64,000 bases of DNA. It comes from Paulownia fortunei. Taxonomy: Eukaryota > Streptophyta > Magnoliopsida > Lamiales > Paulowniaceae. The position numbers and the translations under genes are program-made. The stretch covers positions 868,001 through 932,000 of the forward strand of contig JAGSPU010000054.1 of NCBI GenBank assembly GCA_019321725.1, in the 5' to 3' direction. The notes below the pieces were generated by a model. That model had not been told where the DNA came from. It did no database searches and saw nothing but the letters and a program-made list of their open reading frames with translations. Of the stretch, positions 1-13,288 are shown one piece after another; position 1 is the stretch's first letter, and each line of letters opens with the position of its first letter.

Positions 1-3000
1 TTCCACGAGCCAACCAAGTGTTCAAAAAAGATACGAGTGAATGAGCAAGTGTTTGTGTCAGATAGGGCAATGAAAAGATACCTGGAGGGGCCTCCCATCA
101 CTTTCCTCTTGTCGTTTAAAACCAGTGGCAATCAATGTTATGCTAACCTGTATTAGTAGCAAAGCAAATTGATCAAATTTCAACAAGTTATAACATTTGA
201 CATAGTCTCAAAGCCCCAGACTTTTTTTCATATTTATCATCTGTCAGCAACAACTTTCCCTCTATTCCCCCAACCTATTGCCCCATCAGCAACTCCCACC
301 ACCATGCAGAAAAACCCAGAATAAATCTTTAGATGATACAACATTGCCAAAAAATGTAAGCTGTATAATCACTACTAACAGAAAAATGACCAAGTTAATT
401 AGTTCTCAAATATTCTTGACTAGCTCAACTTCTTTGCCTGCAAAATCATTTCAAGCTTTTGGAAAGTGATGAAGTGTAGAGACCAGTGATACTATCTGAT
501 AAAAAAACTCTCCTCATTATTATTCAAGATAAAAGGATAGATAGCTGAGGCAGCTTGATAGCAAATGTCCCAAGCTTCTAAATTGTAGTCTTAAATAGAT
601 AAACTTACTTGACCACTAAGAGACGGATCTATCACAGCACCAAATATTAAGTTGGCACTTGGATCCACAAGATCATATATGACCTCTGCTGCAGCATTTA
701 CCTGCGCCATTGCACATTCGAATACACATATAATTACACTACTAAGGAAAGATAAATTTGTAATATGATATAAATCATTTAAGTGCCATGCATAAGTATT
801 ATGATAGCATTAGTTATTCATACACCTACATCGACCCGTGTATCATAACCAATATGGAAGACAATTTTCCTTTTCTACAATCATGGTAATAGGCTTTTCC
901 TTAAGACTACATCAAATCATGAAGGCCCTAGTTGAAAGTTAAACATGGGCCAAATTGACAGGTATATCACAACACAAGGTTTAAATGATTCCAAAATAAG
1001 AAGCATATATCTCAGATCAATTTTCTTGCTCTCAATGTAAAGCATTACAGTGAATTTACTAATGGTATAGTGGCATTACCCAGTAGCTACTTCATTAATG
1101 GTAAAGCATTAGTGGGTTTGGCTAATTTTGGAGAGTCGTCTACCATTCCTTTTCATTTACAAATGTGTGGGAATATCTCTCATCGTCAGTCAACATCAGA
1201 ACTAGGTCAGAATAGTGCGAATGGAATGAGGGGACCGACAACAATTTACATATATCAAAACAAGAAGTATCAGGAAAATGAGTGGGAGGTACAAATGACA
1301 AAATGTGGGGAGGGAGAGCAGCCAAACTACCTCAAACAATGTTAGATCACTGCCACCAGTTATATTCCACACAATTCCAGTAGCTCTCTCTATACCAATA
1401 TCCAGCAAAGGAGATTGAATGGCATTTAATGCAGCATCTCTAGCCCTGGTCTTTCCTGCATTTTATCAAGATGACAATATTAGGCTAAAACTCAAAAGTA
1501 CAAATGGACAATCACATGAAAAATTGACACAAAAAAAGAGAGGTCAGACAAATCAATTTTTATTTTTAATCAGATTCATCAACATATACATGTGTCATTC
1601 ACTCCCATAAATTGTGGAGAAGTAATAACGAAGACGATTCAGCAGCACTCTGGAAATGAATGCAGCATTTTTTATACTTGACAGACATAGGTCAGGAAAT
1701 TTTTCGTGTCTGCCAAGTCCAAAGTCAAAGTTAACGTGGGGAAGGAGTGAATGTTACATGTGATTGCAATACTCATCTGATACCAGCAGCCCTCTATTGT
1801 ACATAGAAGACACCTCACTGATCCAAGTTGAGGTAAAATATAATTCAACTTTGTTAATGTAATCAGCTTTCACTGGTACAATCATTGAATTAGAGTTGAC
1901 TTAAGTTATACTTTAAAATTTAAAGCCACTAATGCCTTAGCTATTTAAAGGGGATTCTAGTGTAAATGGGGATAAATGACGAATTCAAACCAAATGATGA
2001 TGGTATAGGACCTAACAAGAAATTTAACAAAGATTTCTGAAACCCATCATAATGGCCTTCTTACTGAGGAGAGAGGTTGCACAACTTATCCAGAATTGGT
2101 ACCTTAAGGCATGATATTAACTAATTTCAAGATTGCATTTGATCAAGAAATAGAGGGGTTGCAAGATGATCCTTCTAGAAGTTAGGTGTTTTCCAAGAGA
2201 AGCAAATATTCAGAGCATACAAGAAATGCTAGATGAAGTGTTGTCTTCCTCAGTTGTTAGTCAATTGAAGGAAAAAAAAGGGATAAAACTGTCTTATTGC
2301 CAGAAATTCAGGATCATAAGCCAGAGCGGTCCATTCTTTGTTCATCTAATTATCCCCAATTATTCTTTTCTGATCAACTAAAAATTATGAACCATAAAAC
2401 TGTAAGTCAAGTAGAAAACAGATCTCTCATGACACTCTTGTGCACGTGTCTCAGTTCCAAATTTGTTTATGCTCATTCCTCAAGAAAATATTACTTCCTC
2501 GATCCCATAACATTTGCCAAATTTCACCATTTTGAATGTGCCAATATATTTGCCGAACTTCAGAAAGAGAAACTAAGAAGACAAATTTTGAGTCCGAAGC
2601 AATAATAACTTTATCCCATGTTTGAAATGTCAAATAAGAATACAGAAATGTAGGTACAATACCTTCAAAATGATAATGTGATAACACTATACGGAAAGAG
2701 TTGCCTCCAGGAAATAATGAAAAAATGGGGGGATGGAGGGGTTTCATTTACTTGAATATAAAAATAAATTCATCCAGCAAGCAACAATACTACATAAGCA
2801 ACTCTAACATGAAACAAAATGGTTCTTCACAATACCTGTTGCTGTTCCTATTCCCATTAATGAAGAACCTGCGCTAGCCATAATAGCACGCACATCAGCA
2901 AAATCTACATTTACTAGTCCTGGGATCTGTAAACAATGTAAACGAATAATCAGTTCCATGACTTGCTTAAAAGTACAAAGTGCAATCAATTGATTGCTAT

Positions 3001-5259
3001 ACAGAACACTACAGAATAAAATTTCACAACTAGCATCCTTACAAGACTATTTGCATTATCACAAACATAAAGTACCCATACCATTACTCTAGTATGCAAG
3101 CCAAGTCTTCACCGAATCAAATGCATGTCTATGAATTCATAAAGTCATTCAGGTTTGCAAATGAACTCAGTCTTGCACTCAATAAGCATGGTTATAAATA
3201 TTAAATCACCTAAAGTTCCATTAATCATGAATTTAAATCGAATGTCATTCACATTTGAACACAGATCAATTTAATATCACCATAGAGAATCCTTATATTT
3301 ATCCCATAAGTAATTCTTACATACATGCCAATAACATAAGGATATAAAATGTGTAACTCGATAAGTTGGCCACTTATCAATAGCATATTACTCATTGATG
3401 AAGTGTAAGAAACAATAGAGCAATTCACGAACAATTAAATGTATACGCACATTTGACAACCCACAAATAAAGTCAACTTTGTCAGTCATGTACTTAAGCA
3501 GCCATACCGTGATAATATCAGAGATACCACGAACTCCTTGCCGAAGAATATCATCAGCAAGATTAAATGCTTCTGTTACTGGTGTAGATGGAGAAACTGC
3601 AGTCAGTAGTTTATCATTCGGAATGACAATTAGAGTGTCAACATTTTCTCTTAAAGCTGCAATTCCTTCTTGGGCTTGAACAGCTCTTCTTCGTCCCTCA
3701 AAAGAAAATGGAGTGGTGACTATACCAACAGTCAAAATACCCATAGATTTTGCAACTCCAGCAATTACAGGAGCACCACCAGTGCCTGTTCCACCACCCA
3801 TTCCAGCCTGCACATTTTACAAGATAAGAAAATGAGATAAGCAGAAGAAGCATTTTACCATGCACACAGATTTTAGTTTCTTGCTAGGTCAATGTCCATA
3901 AAGGTATATATATCTCTTTCCCTGAGGAATTGCAATCTCAATAGACTAACCCAGTTGAGAAATGATTGCTCATTTTCAAACAATTTAACAACAGGCCTTC
4001 AGGCCACCATATGTATGAGATGTACCTTAAACTAAGTTTTAAAACAAATGTACATTTTTACGGCCATAGAAAAAGAACGAAATAGTGTGATTCCAGCAGG
4101 CCATAAATTACAATATGATGGTCAAACATTAAGCAAATGATGACACTGAAAAAATTAAGATTTTTAGGAATTAAACAGAATGCTATACATGCAGTATGGG
4201 TCTTTTTAAAAGCCTGATATTCCATTTTCAATTGGTCTAAAGAAAATACGAGTATTTGACAAGGCAATAAGATATTTTAAGTTGAACATCGGTTTACAAT
4301 AGCAAAAATCAACAGTTATCTCAAGAATGACACATTCAACTGTTCACTTATAGAACATAGCAACCATTGAATAAACTTAATGGAGTTTGTGCACATTGTC
4401 GTTACTTATATAGCAATATTTCGAAGATATTATATATGGGCTCGGCGTCAAAAGATCAAAATTAGTTACTATTAGCCGTGAAAGGAATATCTCGATGCTC
4501 GTGATAAGACAGAATGATATTTTATGGTAGTCCTACATAAGGGAGAAAATTATGGAAGACAAAAATGGAATTAATCAATTTGACATTTCGTCCTTGAAGT
4601 TTATTTCGCCAATCAAAAAATGAACTTACAGTCACAAAGACCATGTCTGCTCCATAAACTGCATTCTCTATAGATTCTTTGCTTTCTTTAGCAGCACTCA
4701 TTCCGATATCTGGGTTCCCACCAGCGCCAAGTCCTCTGGTCAACTCTTGACCAATCTGCAAGCGATGCTCAGGAAAAACGGGTGACATCCTCATGGCCTG
4801 GATATCAGTGTTAACAATCCAGAACTCAACCCCCTTCATTGCACTTTCTATCATACGATTAACTGCATTTGAGCCACCACCTCCAACACCAATAACCTTG
4901 ATCTTGGCATCATTATAATTGTTCAAACTTGACGAATCTCTCAAGCTCTCAGTAACATTTCCACTCGAACTATCCTGTCTAGGGTTGGTCATTGTAGAGT
5001 TCGTCTCACCTCTAAGCATCGATATCTCCGGGTGTAGATTCAGAAATGGGTCCTTATTTTGAAATTGATTAACACTGTGTGAGTTTGCTGAACATTTGAA
5101 CTGGGGAAAATTTGAACCACATTTTTGACTAACACTCGAAAATCCATTCCTTTCTTCAACTGTTCTCAAGGGTGAAACTCTGGCCCCAAGAACAGTCAAT
5201 ACCCCTATTGGCCTATAAGTATCTGGAGGCGTGAAATAAGGGGATATGCATGTAGCCAT
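1..5259 (-). CDS. FTSZ2: Plastid division protein FtsZ2 (3' partial)
   Basis: Tubulin-like GTPase that polymerises with FtsZ1 into the stromal Z-ring for chloroplast division. Six coding exons are visible on the minus strand: 4630-5259, 3508-3807, 2836-2926, 1331-1455, 609-701 and 82-147, all with GT/AG borders and compatible phases, giving about 435 residues. The last exon lies beyond the window; FtsZ2 proteins are about 470-480 residues, so roughly 40 are missing, including the C-terminal motif that binds ARC6. Visible features: a poorly conserved N-terminal transit region of about 110 residues, the [15 protein letters not shown] block typical of FtsZ2 rather than FtsZ1, the GGGGSNAVN nucleotide loop, the tubulin signature GGGTGTG at the start of exon 2, and the catalytic T7-loop [11 protein letters not shown] in exon 3. 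No frameshift is seen in 1.3 kb of coding sequence. The ATG at 5259 is chosen because [11 protein letters not shown] matches FtsZ2 starts. Confidence 0.96.
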
Positions 5260-5990
5260 TAAAGAAAATTTTCAAACGCAAGCTGCTTTTATACTATCAC
5301 AAGCCCCCCAATTTACAGAAACCTTATCAACTATATCCCAAGTTTAATTATTCTTTCTGTCTGACTACCTGCAATAGAGAAATTAGCAAATTAAAAGAAC
5401 TCAAGATAATGAGAATGTGGTACATTCAGACTGTACCAATGACACGCCAATTCAAAGCATCAAAATTTCGCAAAACACAAAACCCTTAATTCTAATGTCA
5501 TATTATCAAGGGAAGTGAATAATACATAACTAAAACTGAAAGCAATTGTAAACCACCCAATAAAATACAAAGAATCAGGCATATCAAAAAAATCATAAGC
5601 ACCGAGTTTTATAGAAAACCCCCAAATAAACTAGAAAATAAAAACAACTGCTGGAAGTGGCCCTTTAAACTGTAACAGGACCAGAAACTGTCAAATCAAA
5701 ATAATGAAACTGAAGCTAGAGTGTTGCTGTTCACCTGAACGCCTGCAGCCGCAATGCAAGAAAAAAATTTATTATATAAAGGGTTCTTGGAATTGGTACG
5801 TCAGAATGGAAAAGGGTTTTTGAGCTGGGATTTTCTTCTGTTTCCCCACTTTTACCGGTAGACTAGCAGCTAGCTAACCGCAATTTACTCGTAGTAAATT
5901 AGTTCAGTAAGTAGAGCGAGCGTGGAGAGTAGAATGGTGCTGTCATTTTCTGGTTGGAAATGCAAACTACAGAGATGGGCTTGGGTTGAT
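5260..5990 (-). promoter_or_regulatory. FTSZ2 5' leader with probable UTR intron, and promoter
   Basis: Upstream of the FTSZ2 ATG a good acceptor (TCTCTATTGCAG, near 5371-5382) and a possible donor (CAG/GTGAAC, near 5735) suggest one intron of about 360 bp in the 5' untranslated region. A TATA-like stretch on the minus strand lies near 6015-6030. This rests on splice-site appearance alone; cDNA would settle it. Confidence 0.35.
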
Positions 5991-8445
5991 GCTGCTGTGC
6001 GTTGAATATTGATTATTAAATATATAAAATGAAAAGGATCGACCGAATTTTCAAGCAACAGAAGTATGTTAATTAGAATTTCCAGTTATATTTTTGGAAA
6101 GAGAAAACATGGTAAGGAGTGGGCCTGCGGCTTCCTGGGTTGGGCTCAAACTAGCTGTGAGTGTGAGAGAAACCCTTATCACCCGGGGTTTTAGTTGATT
6201 GGCTGGTTTTTGATTTTCCTTTTTCATGACATGATTCTGACCTCTCAAGTTTTAACATTACAACTTTTTTAACGAAATTATAAAGAACTTTTGATAAAGG
6301 GAAAGAAAATATTGATAAATATTTTAAAAACATAAAACAAGTTCAAAACTAAGGTTACGAATTGCTATACCTATACACCTAATTACTATTCAAATAGAAT
6401 TATGAGCAATTAGATATATAAATAGTGATGCTACTATTTTATTTTATAACATCATAATTAAATATTATCTTAAAAAATAATGAACAGTAACAGAGCGAGT
6501 TGGTAAAAAACTATTTTAATTTTGGTTCAATTGTTATGATAATGTAAAGTCTTATTTTGGTAATAATATTGAAACTTTTGGAATAACAACTCAGTGATGC
6601 ATTTTGGATCTTATAGGAAGCTCATCACATCTCATTTATTTCTCCTACTAAGTTTTTCCATAATCTAAAATTCTTAGTCTAATATTAGAATGGATAGTTA
6701 TTAGAAATAATTACAAACAAATGAAATGTAATTTTTAAGTACTTGAAATTAACCCAATTAGAGTAATTGAGTACTTAAATAACAAGAATTGAGAATTGGG
6801 GATGAAGAGTTTGAAGGAGGGTGGTTACAAAGCTGATTAAGATTTGAAAATATAGGATACTAGTATATTAACCAGTGCAAAGCAAAATTAAATTAAACTA
6901 AACTATTTTAAGTAGTAATTATTTATTATATTAGTCAAAACACATTATATGACGTACATAGTGAGGTGGTCTTGTTATATGAATTTATTGTTTATGAGCG
7001 ATTAAAAAAAAAAATAGTATTCTTGGCTTTACTATTCAAAGAATATGTAATAATGTTGAATGAAGTAAGAATTAGATCTCATTTTCTGAGTTTTTAATGA
7101 ACTTAATTAAAAATTAAACCTTATTTGCATAATAAGCAATTTGATTAAAGGGCTCTATTGTAATGGATTATGATAATTAGATTATATATAACCACTAGTT
7201 GTGCTGTTAATATTCTATACCATAGGACACATCAGATTCAGAAGGTCTATAGCAAACTTTTAGCCCTTTGAATCACGTTTTTCAAGTTATCTCTTTGCAA
7301 TGTATGACATGAAAAGAGTTAACAAGATTTAGTGGCCTTTCTTCGCCTAGAATCAGTCAAGCTAGGGTATAAGAGGCGGTGGTAATTTCCGTTCTCAACC
7401 ATGACTACTATGAATGCAAAAATGGGGATTTACAATGGGTTTGGGTAAAATTCAGACTTGCTCCATATCCATTTCTTTTGGGTTGGTTCTTAATATTATA
7501 AAAGAATTTGAACCGTATTCTGAGTTTGCTATTTTCAGACTTGACCCAATTCTATCCGTTTTTTTTTTTAAATTGTTATATATATATTTATATAATATTA
7601 TAATTACAAAAATATATTTTTTAGAAAATTTTAATAGTAATATTTTATAAAATATAATTTTTTAATATTTTATAAATTATAAAATGGATCTAGTGGGTGT
7701 AACGGATTTCTATCCATCGGGTTCGAGTGTGGAACAAATTTGGATGTAAATTCTTAAAAATATTAACGGATTATATTTCATGTTCAAACAAATCCGATCC
7801 ATTGTTATTCCTAAAAACAACGAGAAGATTTGTTTAGAAAGAAAATCCTTATGTGAGATTTTGTGTCATGCTTTCGCCGATTGCGGAAAATTATGAAATT
7901 TTAGTGAGAAAAAGAAAAATAAATAAATAAAAAGGGAAAGACTATCACTTTTTTCTTTGGACAAAATAAACATCATTTTTAAATATTTCTTGAATGGAAT
8001 TGATTATTATGAAAAATTATTTTCTCGTTCAAACCCAAAAGGAGGAAAAAAAATTTCTTTATGCTTAGAGTATTAAAATCCAAGTTACAAACAAACACCC
8101 CCACTTCCTTACATGGGTAATAGAATTGAACAACTCTTGATCGGTCTGATGTTGATGCATGAAATTCAATGGAATAAACTGCATTCTTATATATCCAGCT
8201 AACTTCCTCTCCCAGACAAACTGCTTATAATTTCAAAATTCTCTTGGTTGACTGCATGTGCATTGAATTACAGCATTTTTTACATGAAATCAAAGAATGA
8301 AAATTCGCATGTTCTGATCCTCAGCTGATAAATGTTGAACAAAGTTAACCACTACATATTTTTCTACTTATTTTAAATTTTATTGTCGTTGATTCCTAAT
8401 AGCGAGTTTAGACCATTTTGCCTTCACTACTTGTCTAATCTGCCC
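5991..8445. other. Intergenic, AT-rich, between FTSZ2 and the dehydrogenase
   Basis: About 2.4 kb between two divergently transcribed genes. I see no gene. It is very AT-rich with many stop codons in every frame. A degenerate dispersed repeat lies at about 7420-7815 and is listed separately. Confidence 0.6.
7420..7815. repeat. Degenerate dispersed repeat with weak inverted ends
   Basis: The left side reads GGATTTACAATGGGTTTGGG, and the reverse complement of the right side reads AGGAATAACAATGGATCGG. The shared ACAATGG core followed by a G-rich word resembles the ends of small non-autonomous DNA elements common in plants. The middle is AT-rich. No transposase is present. The match is imperfect and the boundaries are uncertain. 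Confidence 0.3.
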
Positions 8446-8452
8446 TATAAAA
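8446..8452 (+). promoter_or_regulatory. TATA box of the short-chain dehydrogenase gene
   Basis: TATAAAA lies 113 bp upstream of the start codon at 8565, in CCCTATAAAACAAACC. Transcription would begin near 8478, leaving a leader of about 85 nt. Confidence 0.55.
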
Positions 8453-8564
8453 CAAACCTATTTACCCCACTACAAATCACAAGTAGTAGCGCTTTTGCAC
8501 TAGGAAGAGTGTTTGTCAATTTGTCGCAAAAATTAGTACTACCTTTTTGACGACTGCTGATCTT

Positions 8565-9461
8565 ATGGCGAAAAGGTAATATCATAAACTATATTTCTGC
8601 ATTATCTCTGTTTCGAGCTTTAATTTGTTCAATCTTTACATCCATGATCCAATATTATGTTGCAGGTTAGAAGGTAAGGTGGCATTGATCACCGGTGGCG
8701 CAAGCGGAATCGGCGAGGCCACGGCCAAGCTATTCGCCAGATATGGCGCAAAAGTCATTATCGCCGACGTCCAGGACGAGCGCGGCCACGCCATCTGCAA
8801 AGAGTCCGCATCCATTTCTTATGTTCACTGCGACGTGACCAAAGAATCCGATGTCAAGAACGCCGTCGATGGCGCCGTTTCCGAGCACGGTAAACTCGAC
8901 ATCATGTTCAACAACGCCGGGATCACCGTCCCGATGCAGTACACCTCGGTCTTGGACTCGGAAAAGAGCCACTTCGAGAAGGTGTTTGATGTCAACGTTT
9001 ACGGCGCGTTTCTAGGCGCCAAGCACGCGGCGCGGGTGATGATAGCGGCGAAGAAAGGGAGCATCATATTCAGTTCGAGCGCCTCCGCGCTGACCGCCGT
9101 CGAGTTCCCGATTTCGTATGCTTCTTCGAAATATGCTGTGATTGGGCTCACAAACCAGCTCTGCCTGGAGCTCGGGAAACACGGGATTCGAGTCAATTGC
9201 GTTTCTCCTTTTCTGATCCCTACTCCTATGTTGGGAAGCGCTATGGGTGGGGCGGTGGACGAGAAGACGGCGGGTGAGTGGGTGGCTGCCTCGGCGAATC
9301 TGAAGGGGGCGGTGGCTGAAACTGATGACATAGCAGAGGCGGCGGTTTTTCTTGGAAGTGATGAGTCTAAATATGTGAGTGGACTGAACCTGGTGGTGGA
9401 TGGGGGTTACAGTAAGGTTAATCCAATGATCACCATGGCCATGAGAGGGGTTCGCTTATGA
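8565..9461 (+). CDS. Short-chain dehydrogenase/reductase (SDR110C type)
   Basis: Two exons: an 11-nt first coding exon at 8565-8575 (M-A-K and part of R), a 90-bp intron, then 8666-9461, giving 268 residues. Classical SDR Rossmann protein: TGGASGIG cofactor loop near residue 15, an Asp in IIADVQDERG at the end of beta-2 that indicates NAD(H) over NADP(H), NNAG, the catalytic Ser in FSSSASAL, YASSK for the catalytic Tyr and Lys, and a C-terminal VDGGY. The overall pattern fits the plant SDR110C group, which includes xanthoxin dehydrogenase (ABA2), secoisolariciresinol dehydrogenase and terpenoid alcohol dehydrogenases. Substrate cannot be told from sequence. The family normally has the intron just after the start, which supports joining the tiny first exon. 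The large exon is much more GC-rich than its surroundings. AATAAA occurs near 9511. Confidence 0.93.
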
Positions 9462-10348
9462 GGACGTTTGTATTTTGTAATACATAATAACTGTTGATGT
9501 TGTTAAGAGAATAAAACCTCGGATTGTGTAATAGAATAATTATTGATGTACTTGTGAGCATATTAATGTGGTCACCAATAATTTAATCATTCCTAGAGTG
9601 GCGATGCCGGATATAGAAGGTTCCATTCATTAATCTCAACAAATTATCTCAAATTTTGCATAACTTCATTATCTACTCAATTAACAAAGTGCGCGGCAAA
9701 ATTGGATTTTTTGTCACACAATATGGGTAATTTTACTTTTTATCCCTAGTTTTTATAGGATTTTGATTCTGGTCCCAAATTTCAAATATTGAAAAACAGT
9801 TTGACTCTTTTTCACATATAATTAATTTTTTTTACACAAAAAGCCATGAAAATTTATCCCAATTGTTAAGTTTATATTTTGGAGCAAGAACTTATCTATA
9901 ACTTTTGGAGAAAAAGTCAAGCACATAAAGCATCATAATCTTTACAATTTCATAATTATTTTATTTTTTATCATAGCCTTTTATTAATATTTGTTATTTT
10001 ATATATTTATAAAAGCCCATTTTCAATATGTAGATTAGACACCATTTATTTTTTATACATTCATGAAAGTTACTATTTTCAATATTTGTTAAGCGCTGGT
10101 GAATAGGGGTGGGGTGGCAGAGGTACCCACCCCACGAATTATAAAGAAATCCCAACTCTCAAAACTCAGAAATAAATGTCCTCATTCTCAAACTCATCAA
10201 CCCCATAGAGCCCTCGGCGATAACTTATAACATGAAGAGAACTGGAAGAAAAAACACCCATGGAGTTCTTGATTAATTTTTTAGGGGTATATTTGGTATA
10301 TCAAAATTTTGATCTAATAAGGTGAAGTTAAATCTGTCAGTCTGAGAC

Positions 10349-10370
10349 TATATATATATATATATATATA
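10349..10370. repeat. (TA)n microsatellite
   Basis: Eleven uninterrupted TA units. Likely polymorphic; no associated gene function seen. Confidence 0.9.
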
Positions 10371-10438
10371 GTAAAGTAAAGTGGTTTTGATAGATACAGC
10401 ATACTTATGCATTTGGAAATTCCACACATCCTTTGCAG

Positions 10439-10459
10439 ATAATAATAATAATAATAATT
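10439..10459. repeat. (AAT)n microsatellite
   Basis: About seven AAT units in an AT-rich intergenic setting. Confidence 0.85.
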
Positions 10460-11429
10460 AACCATTTGTTGTTTTGTCCAACTGTTAATAATGTTGATGA
10501 TTGGAAAGCAAATAGTGGCTGTACAGTGGTGTCGCACCACCAACCACCAGGTGTCCATCGCCGCCTCAATCATCATCCCTTCCCGCCCCTTCCCCCACCC
10601 GTGCTGTAATTTTATCCTATCTCCTTTCTTAAACTTTGAATTTTCTTTTTCTCCCATTTGACCTTTATGGAATTATACAAAAGAATAGGGTGTCAACTGA
10701 GTAAGTTTGGAGTAGGTTTTTAAAATTTTAAAATTTATTTCAAAGTTTCTTAAGGATTACAACTTGAAAATTTGTTATTCCGGATTTATAATTTTAAAAT
10801 TTTTAAAAATACTTTTTAAAAATAAATTTACTATTTTTTAAATTATATTATAAAAAATATCACATAAATTTATAAATTAAAAAAAGTAAATAGGACAAAT
10901 TTAAGACTGACGAGTTTAAAAATAAAAAATTAAAATTTATACCAAATTTATTTATAATTTTAAAAATCTACATTAAACAGAATAATTTTAAATTTAGATT
11001 CGTCCCATTACCATATGTACAAAACGAATATCGCTTGCATACTTTAATAAAAATAGGTTTAATTTGAATCAATATTAATATAGCAAAAATAATTATTTTA
11101 AGATATAAAACATTAAAAAAACAAATAAGAATATAAAATTTGGACCGCACTTTGTTTTTTTCTTCCTCGTCTGTAAGCATGTGGTATATTTGCAACGTTG
11201 TCAGTTGCTTTTCTGATTTGGATTTACTGTTTGATGTGTAGTGTAAAATGTTGGAAATCTCACTGGCACTGTAGTTGTAGTACGTAGGGCAGAAAGAGAT
11301 CCTTTCCTAAAAATAATTTCAAACAGTGTTGCGAAGGTACTCGAGAAACGTACAAGAAAATAGACGATTGGTAATAATAATGTAAAATTATTATTAATCA
11401 TATATGTTGAGTGGAGAATTTTTTTTATT

Positions 11430-11683
11430 TTGCGTAAAAATAATTTTCATAAATTTATAAGTGATAAAAATTATATTTCACACAAGATTTTGTTTGTCAC
11501 TATTGTTATATAAATAATTTAAAATATTACTTTTTAATTATTACTATGAGAAAATAAAAATTATTTACTCAATATATATTATTAATGGTAAAATAAAATT
11601 ATTATTTAATATTTTTTATTAGTAATAATTTTTATATATTTTATAATTTTTTTATCACAAATGTTGTTTCTTTTTTTGTAGTG
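11430..11683. mobile_element. Non-autonomous element fragment with CACTA-like end (copy 1)
   Basis: The right edge ends in a T-rich run followed by GTAGTG at 11678-11683; its reverse complement begins CACTAC followed by A-rich sequence, as in CACTA-type terminal repeats. Internally, AATAATTTTCATAA followed by GATAAAAATTA recurs at 46.5 kb in the same orientation, and that copy also ends in a T-run plus GTAGTG. No coding capacity. A matching left terminus was not found, so it may be truncated. Confidence 0.4.
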
Positions 11684-12093
11684 AAAGAAAAAGCGTGAAC
11701 ACTCCCGCAACAAAGTAGCATAGTACACTTGAGCAGTGAGCCATGATATGAACTGACCAAGGAGAAGAACAGGAAATTAGAAGGAAAGTTCAACACTGAA
11801 AAAGGAACAACACTCAAGAAGAAAAAAAAAATCAAAAGAAACCCATTTTTCCCGAAAGAATGTATCCAGAGAAAGAAAAAATGTTTTTCTAATCAGAGGG
11901 AGCCCTATTTCTTGTTCTTCTCTTTTTGTGACGATGGGAAGCGAATATAACATAAGAAAAAAAACCCATTTCTTGTAATGAATCCAGCATCCAAAATATA
12001 CCCCCCAAAAAAGAATGTTTGTTAAATAGAAAGAGTCCATTTCTTCTTTTTCCTTTTTCTTTTTTTTTTTCCTTTTTTTATTTTAAATTTTTG

Positions 12094-13288
12094 ATGATGA
12101 GGAGAGAAGAAATAGAAGGCATAAATAGTACTTCATCATCAGGTAGCAGGTGCCAGGACTGTGGAAATCAAGCCAAAAAAGATTGCAAACATTTGAGGTG
12201 TAGAACTTGCTGCAAGAGCCGAGGGTTTCACTGTCAAACCCACGTTCAAAGCACTTGGATCCCCGTTTCTCGAAGGCGCCCAAGGCACCATTTAATGCAT
12301 CAGCAGCAGCAGATTTAGCCTCCGTTCAGCAACAGCTCCATGGACCAAACCCTAGAAGATACAGAGAAAATCCAGCATTAGGTAATACTCCATAACTTTT
12401 TAGTCCTTTTTTGCTTTTTTCTCACTGTTGGCAAGATTCACAGATCCAAAAAAAACACGCACTACACGGTGCAATAATTGGTTTTGGGTTGATCTTTCTA
12501 TCAGATATATGTTCAATGATCAAGAAACTGTAACATTTGCTTCTTGTGAACCTAGTTGTGTATAGTGTATATAAGAGTAATCCACAAACCCTAGCAACTG
12601 CTGCATATAATGTGCTATATAGTATGCTATGGATGGTAGCAAATACTGATAGAAAATTGAAGTTTTATTAAAATCTATATATGGTATTTAGTTCTTTTAA
12701 TTTGTTGACTATATTAGCTTAGTGTAGTTAAATACACAACAAAAAAAAAAAAACTTGGAATTTTGGAAATTAATCTATGTATAAGCTTGAATCAAATGCA
12801 AAGACATGGTCTCTGATTTTCTTGAAGATGATAATAAACTTGTGTTTTTTTTAATAGAATCAACAAGATCATAGATGTAAAGAGCTTACGCTCGTTTGAT
12901 ATAAGCTCGTTAATTTGCACTTTTTGTTGGCATTTTAGGGTTCCAGGAAGGGAATTTTCCGGGCGAAACGAGTTTCCCGGCGGTGTTTCGATGCGTTCGA
13001 GTGAGCTCAATGGACAATGTGGTGGATCAGTATGCATACCAGACATCAGTGAGCATTGGAGGGCATGTATTCACTGGCATTTTGTATGACCACGGTCCAG
13101 AACCGGAGGGAACTGAAAATTATGTCACGGGAGAGAGCTCTTCTGCTGGTATTGGCTTATTGCAGCAGCCTAATTTTGTCACCAGAACTACTGCAACTGC
13201 CACTGGTACAGCCTCCTCTTCATATCCTAGCACCTTTTTACCATTTGCCATTAGTAGTTCACAGTTCTATCAATACCCAAAATCTTGA
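12094..13288 (+). CDS. SHI/STY/LRP1 (SRS) zinc-finger transcription factor, frameshifted
   Basis: Member of the SHORT INTERNODES/STYLISH family, plant activators of auxin biosynthesis genes in young organs. Exon 1 (12094-12381) encodes the RING-like finger C-x2-C-x7-C-x-H-x2-C-x2-C-x7-C-x-H, seen as CQDC through CQTH, then [10 protein letters not shown]. Exon 2 (12939-13288) encodes the family-specific IGGH domain: [19 protein letters not shown], then [23 protein letters not shown], ending with TGA. The finger frame hits TAG at 12316 just after a CAG run. The conserved RRYRENP motif and exon 2 lie in the frame one base back, so one base appears deleted (or two inserted) between about 12265 and 12350. 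The family has a single intron, which argues against another intron here. The start is the ATG of MMRREEIEG. Identity is certain; intactness is not. Confidence 0.9.

Larger units (their letters stand above)
9462..12093. other. Intergenic between dehydrogenase and SHI/STY gene
   Basis: No coding region recognised. It contains a TA microsatellite (10349-10370), an AAT microsatellite (10439-10459), long AT-rich tracts (10700-11150) and one repeat element (about 11430-11683). The last 60 bp before the next gene (12035-12083) are a C/T-rich tract that is probably the leader of the SHI/STY transcript. Confidence 0.6.

Noticed and set aside
1070..2747. Several small frames inside the FTSZ2 introns
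   Set aside because: They lie within introns or on the strand opposite to exons and do not resemble proteins.
7414..7650. 78-residue frame rich in Ile, Phe and Tyr
   Set aside because: Lies inside a degenerate repeat and poly-T tract; composition is that of AT-rich noise.
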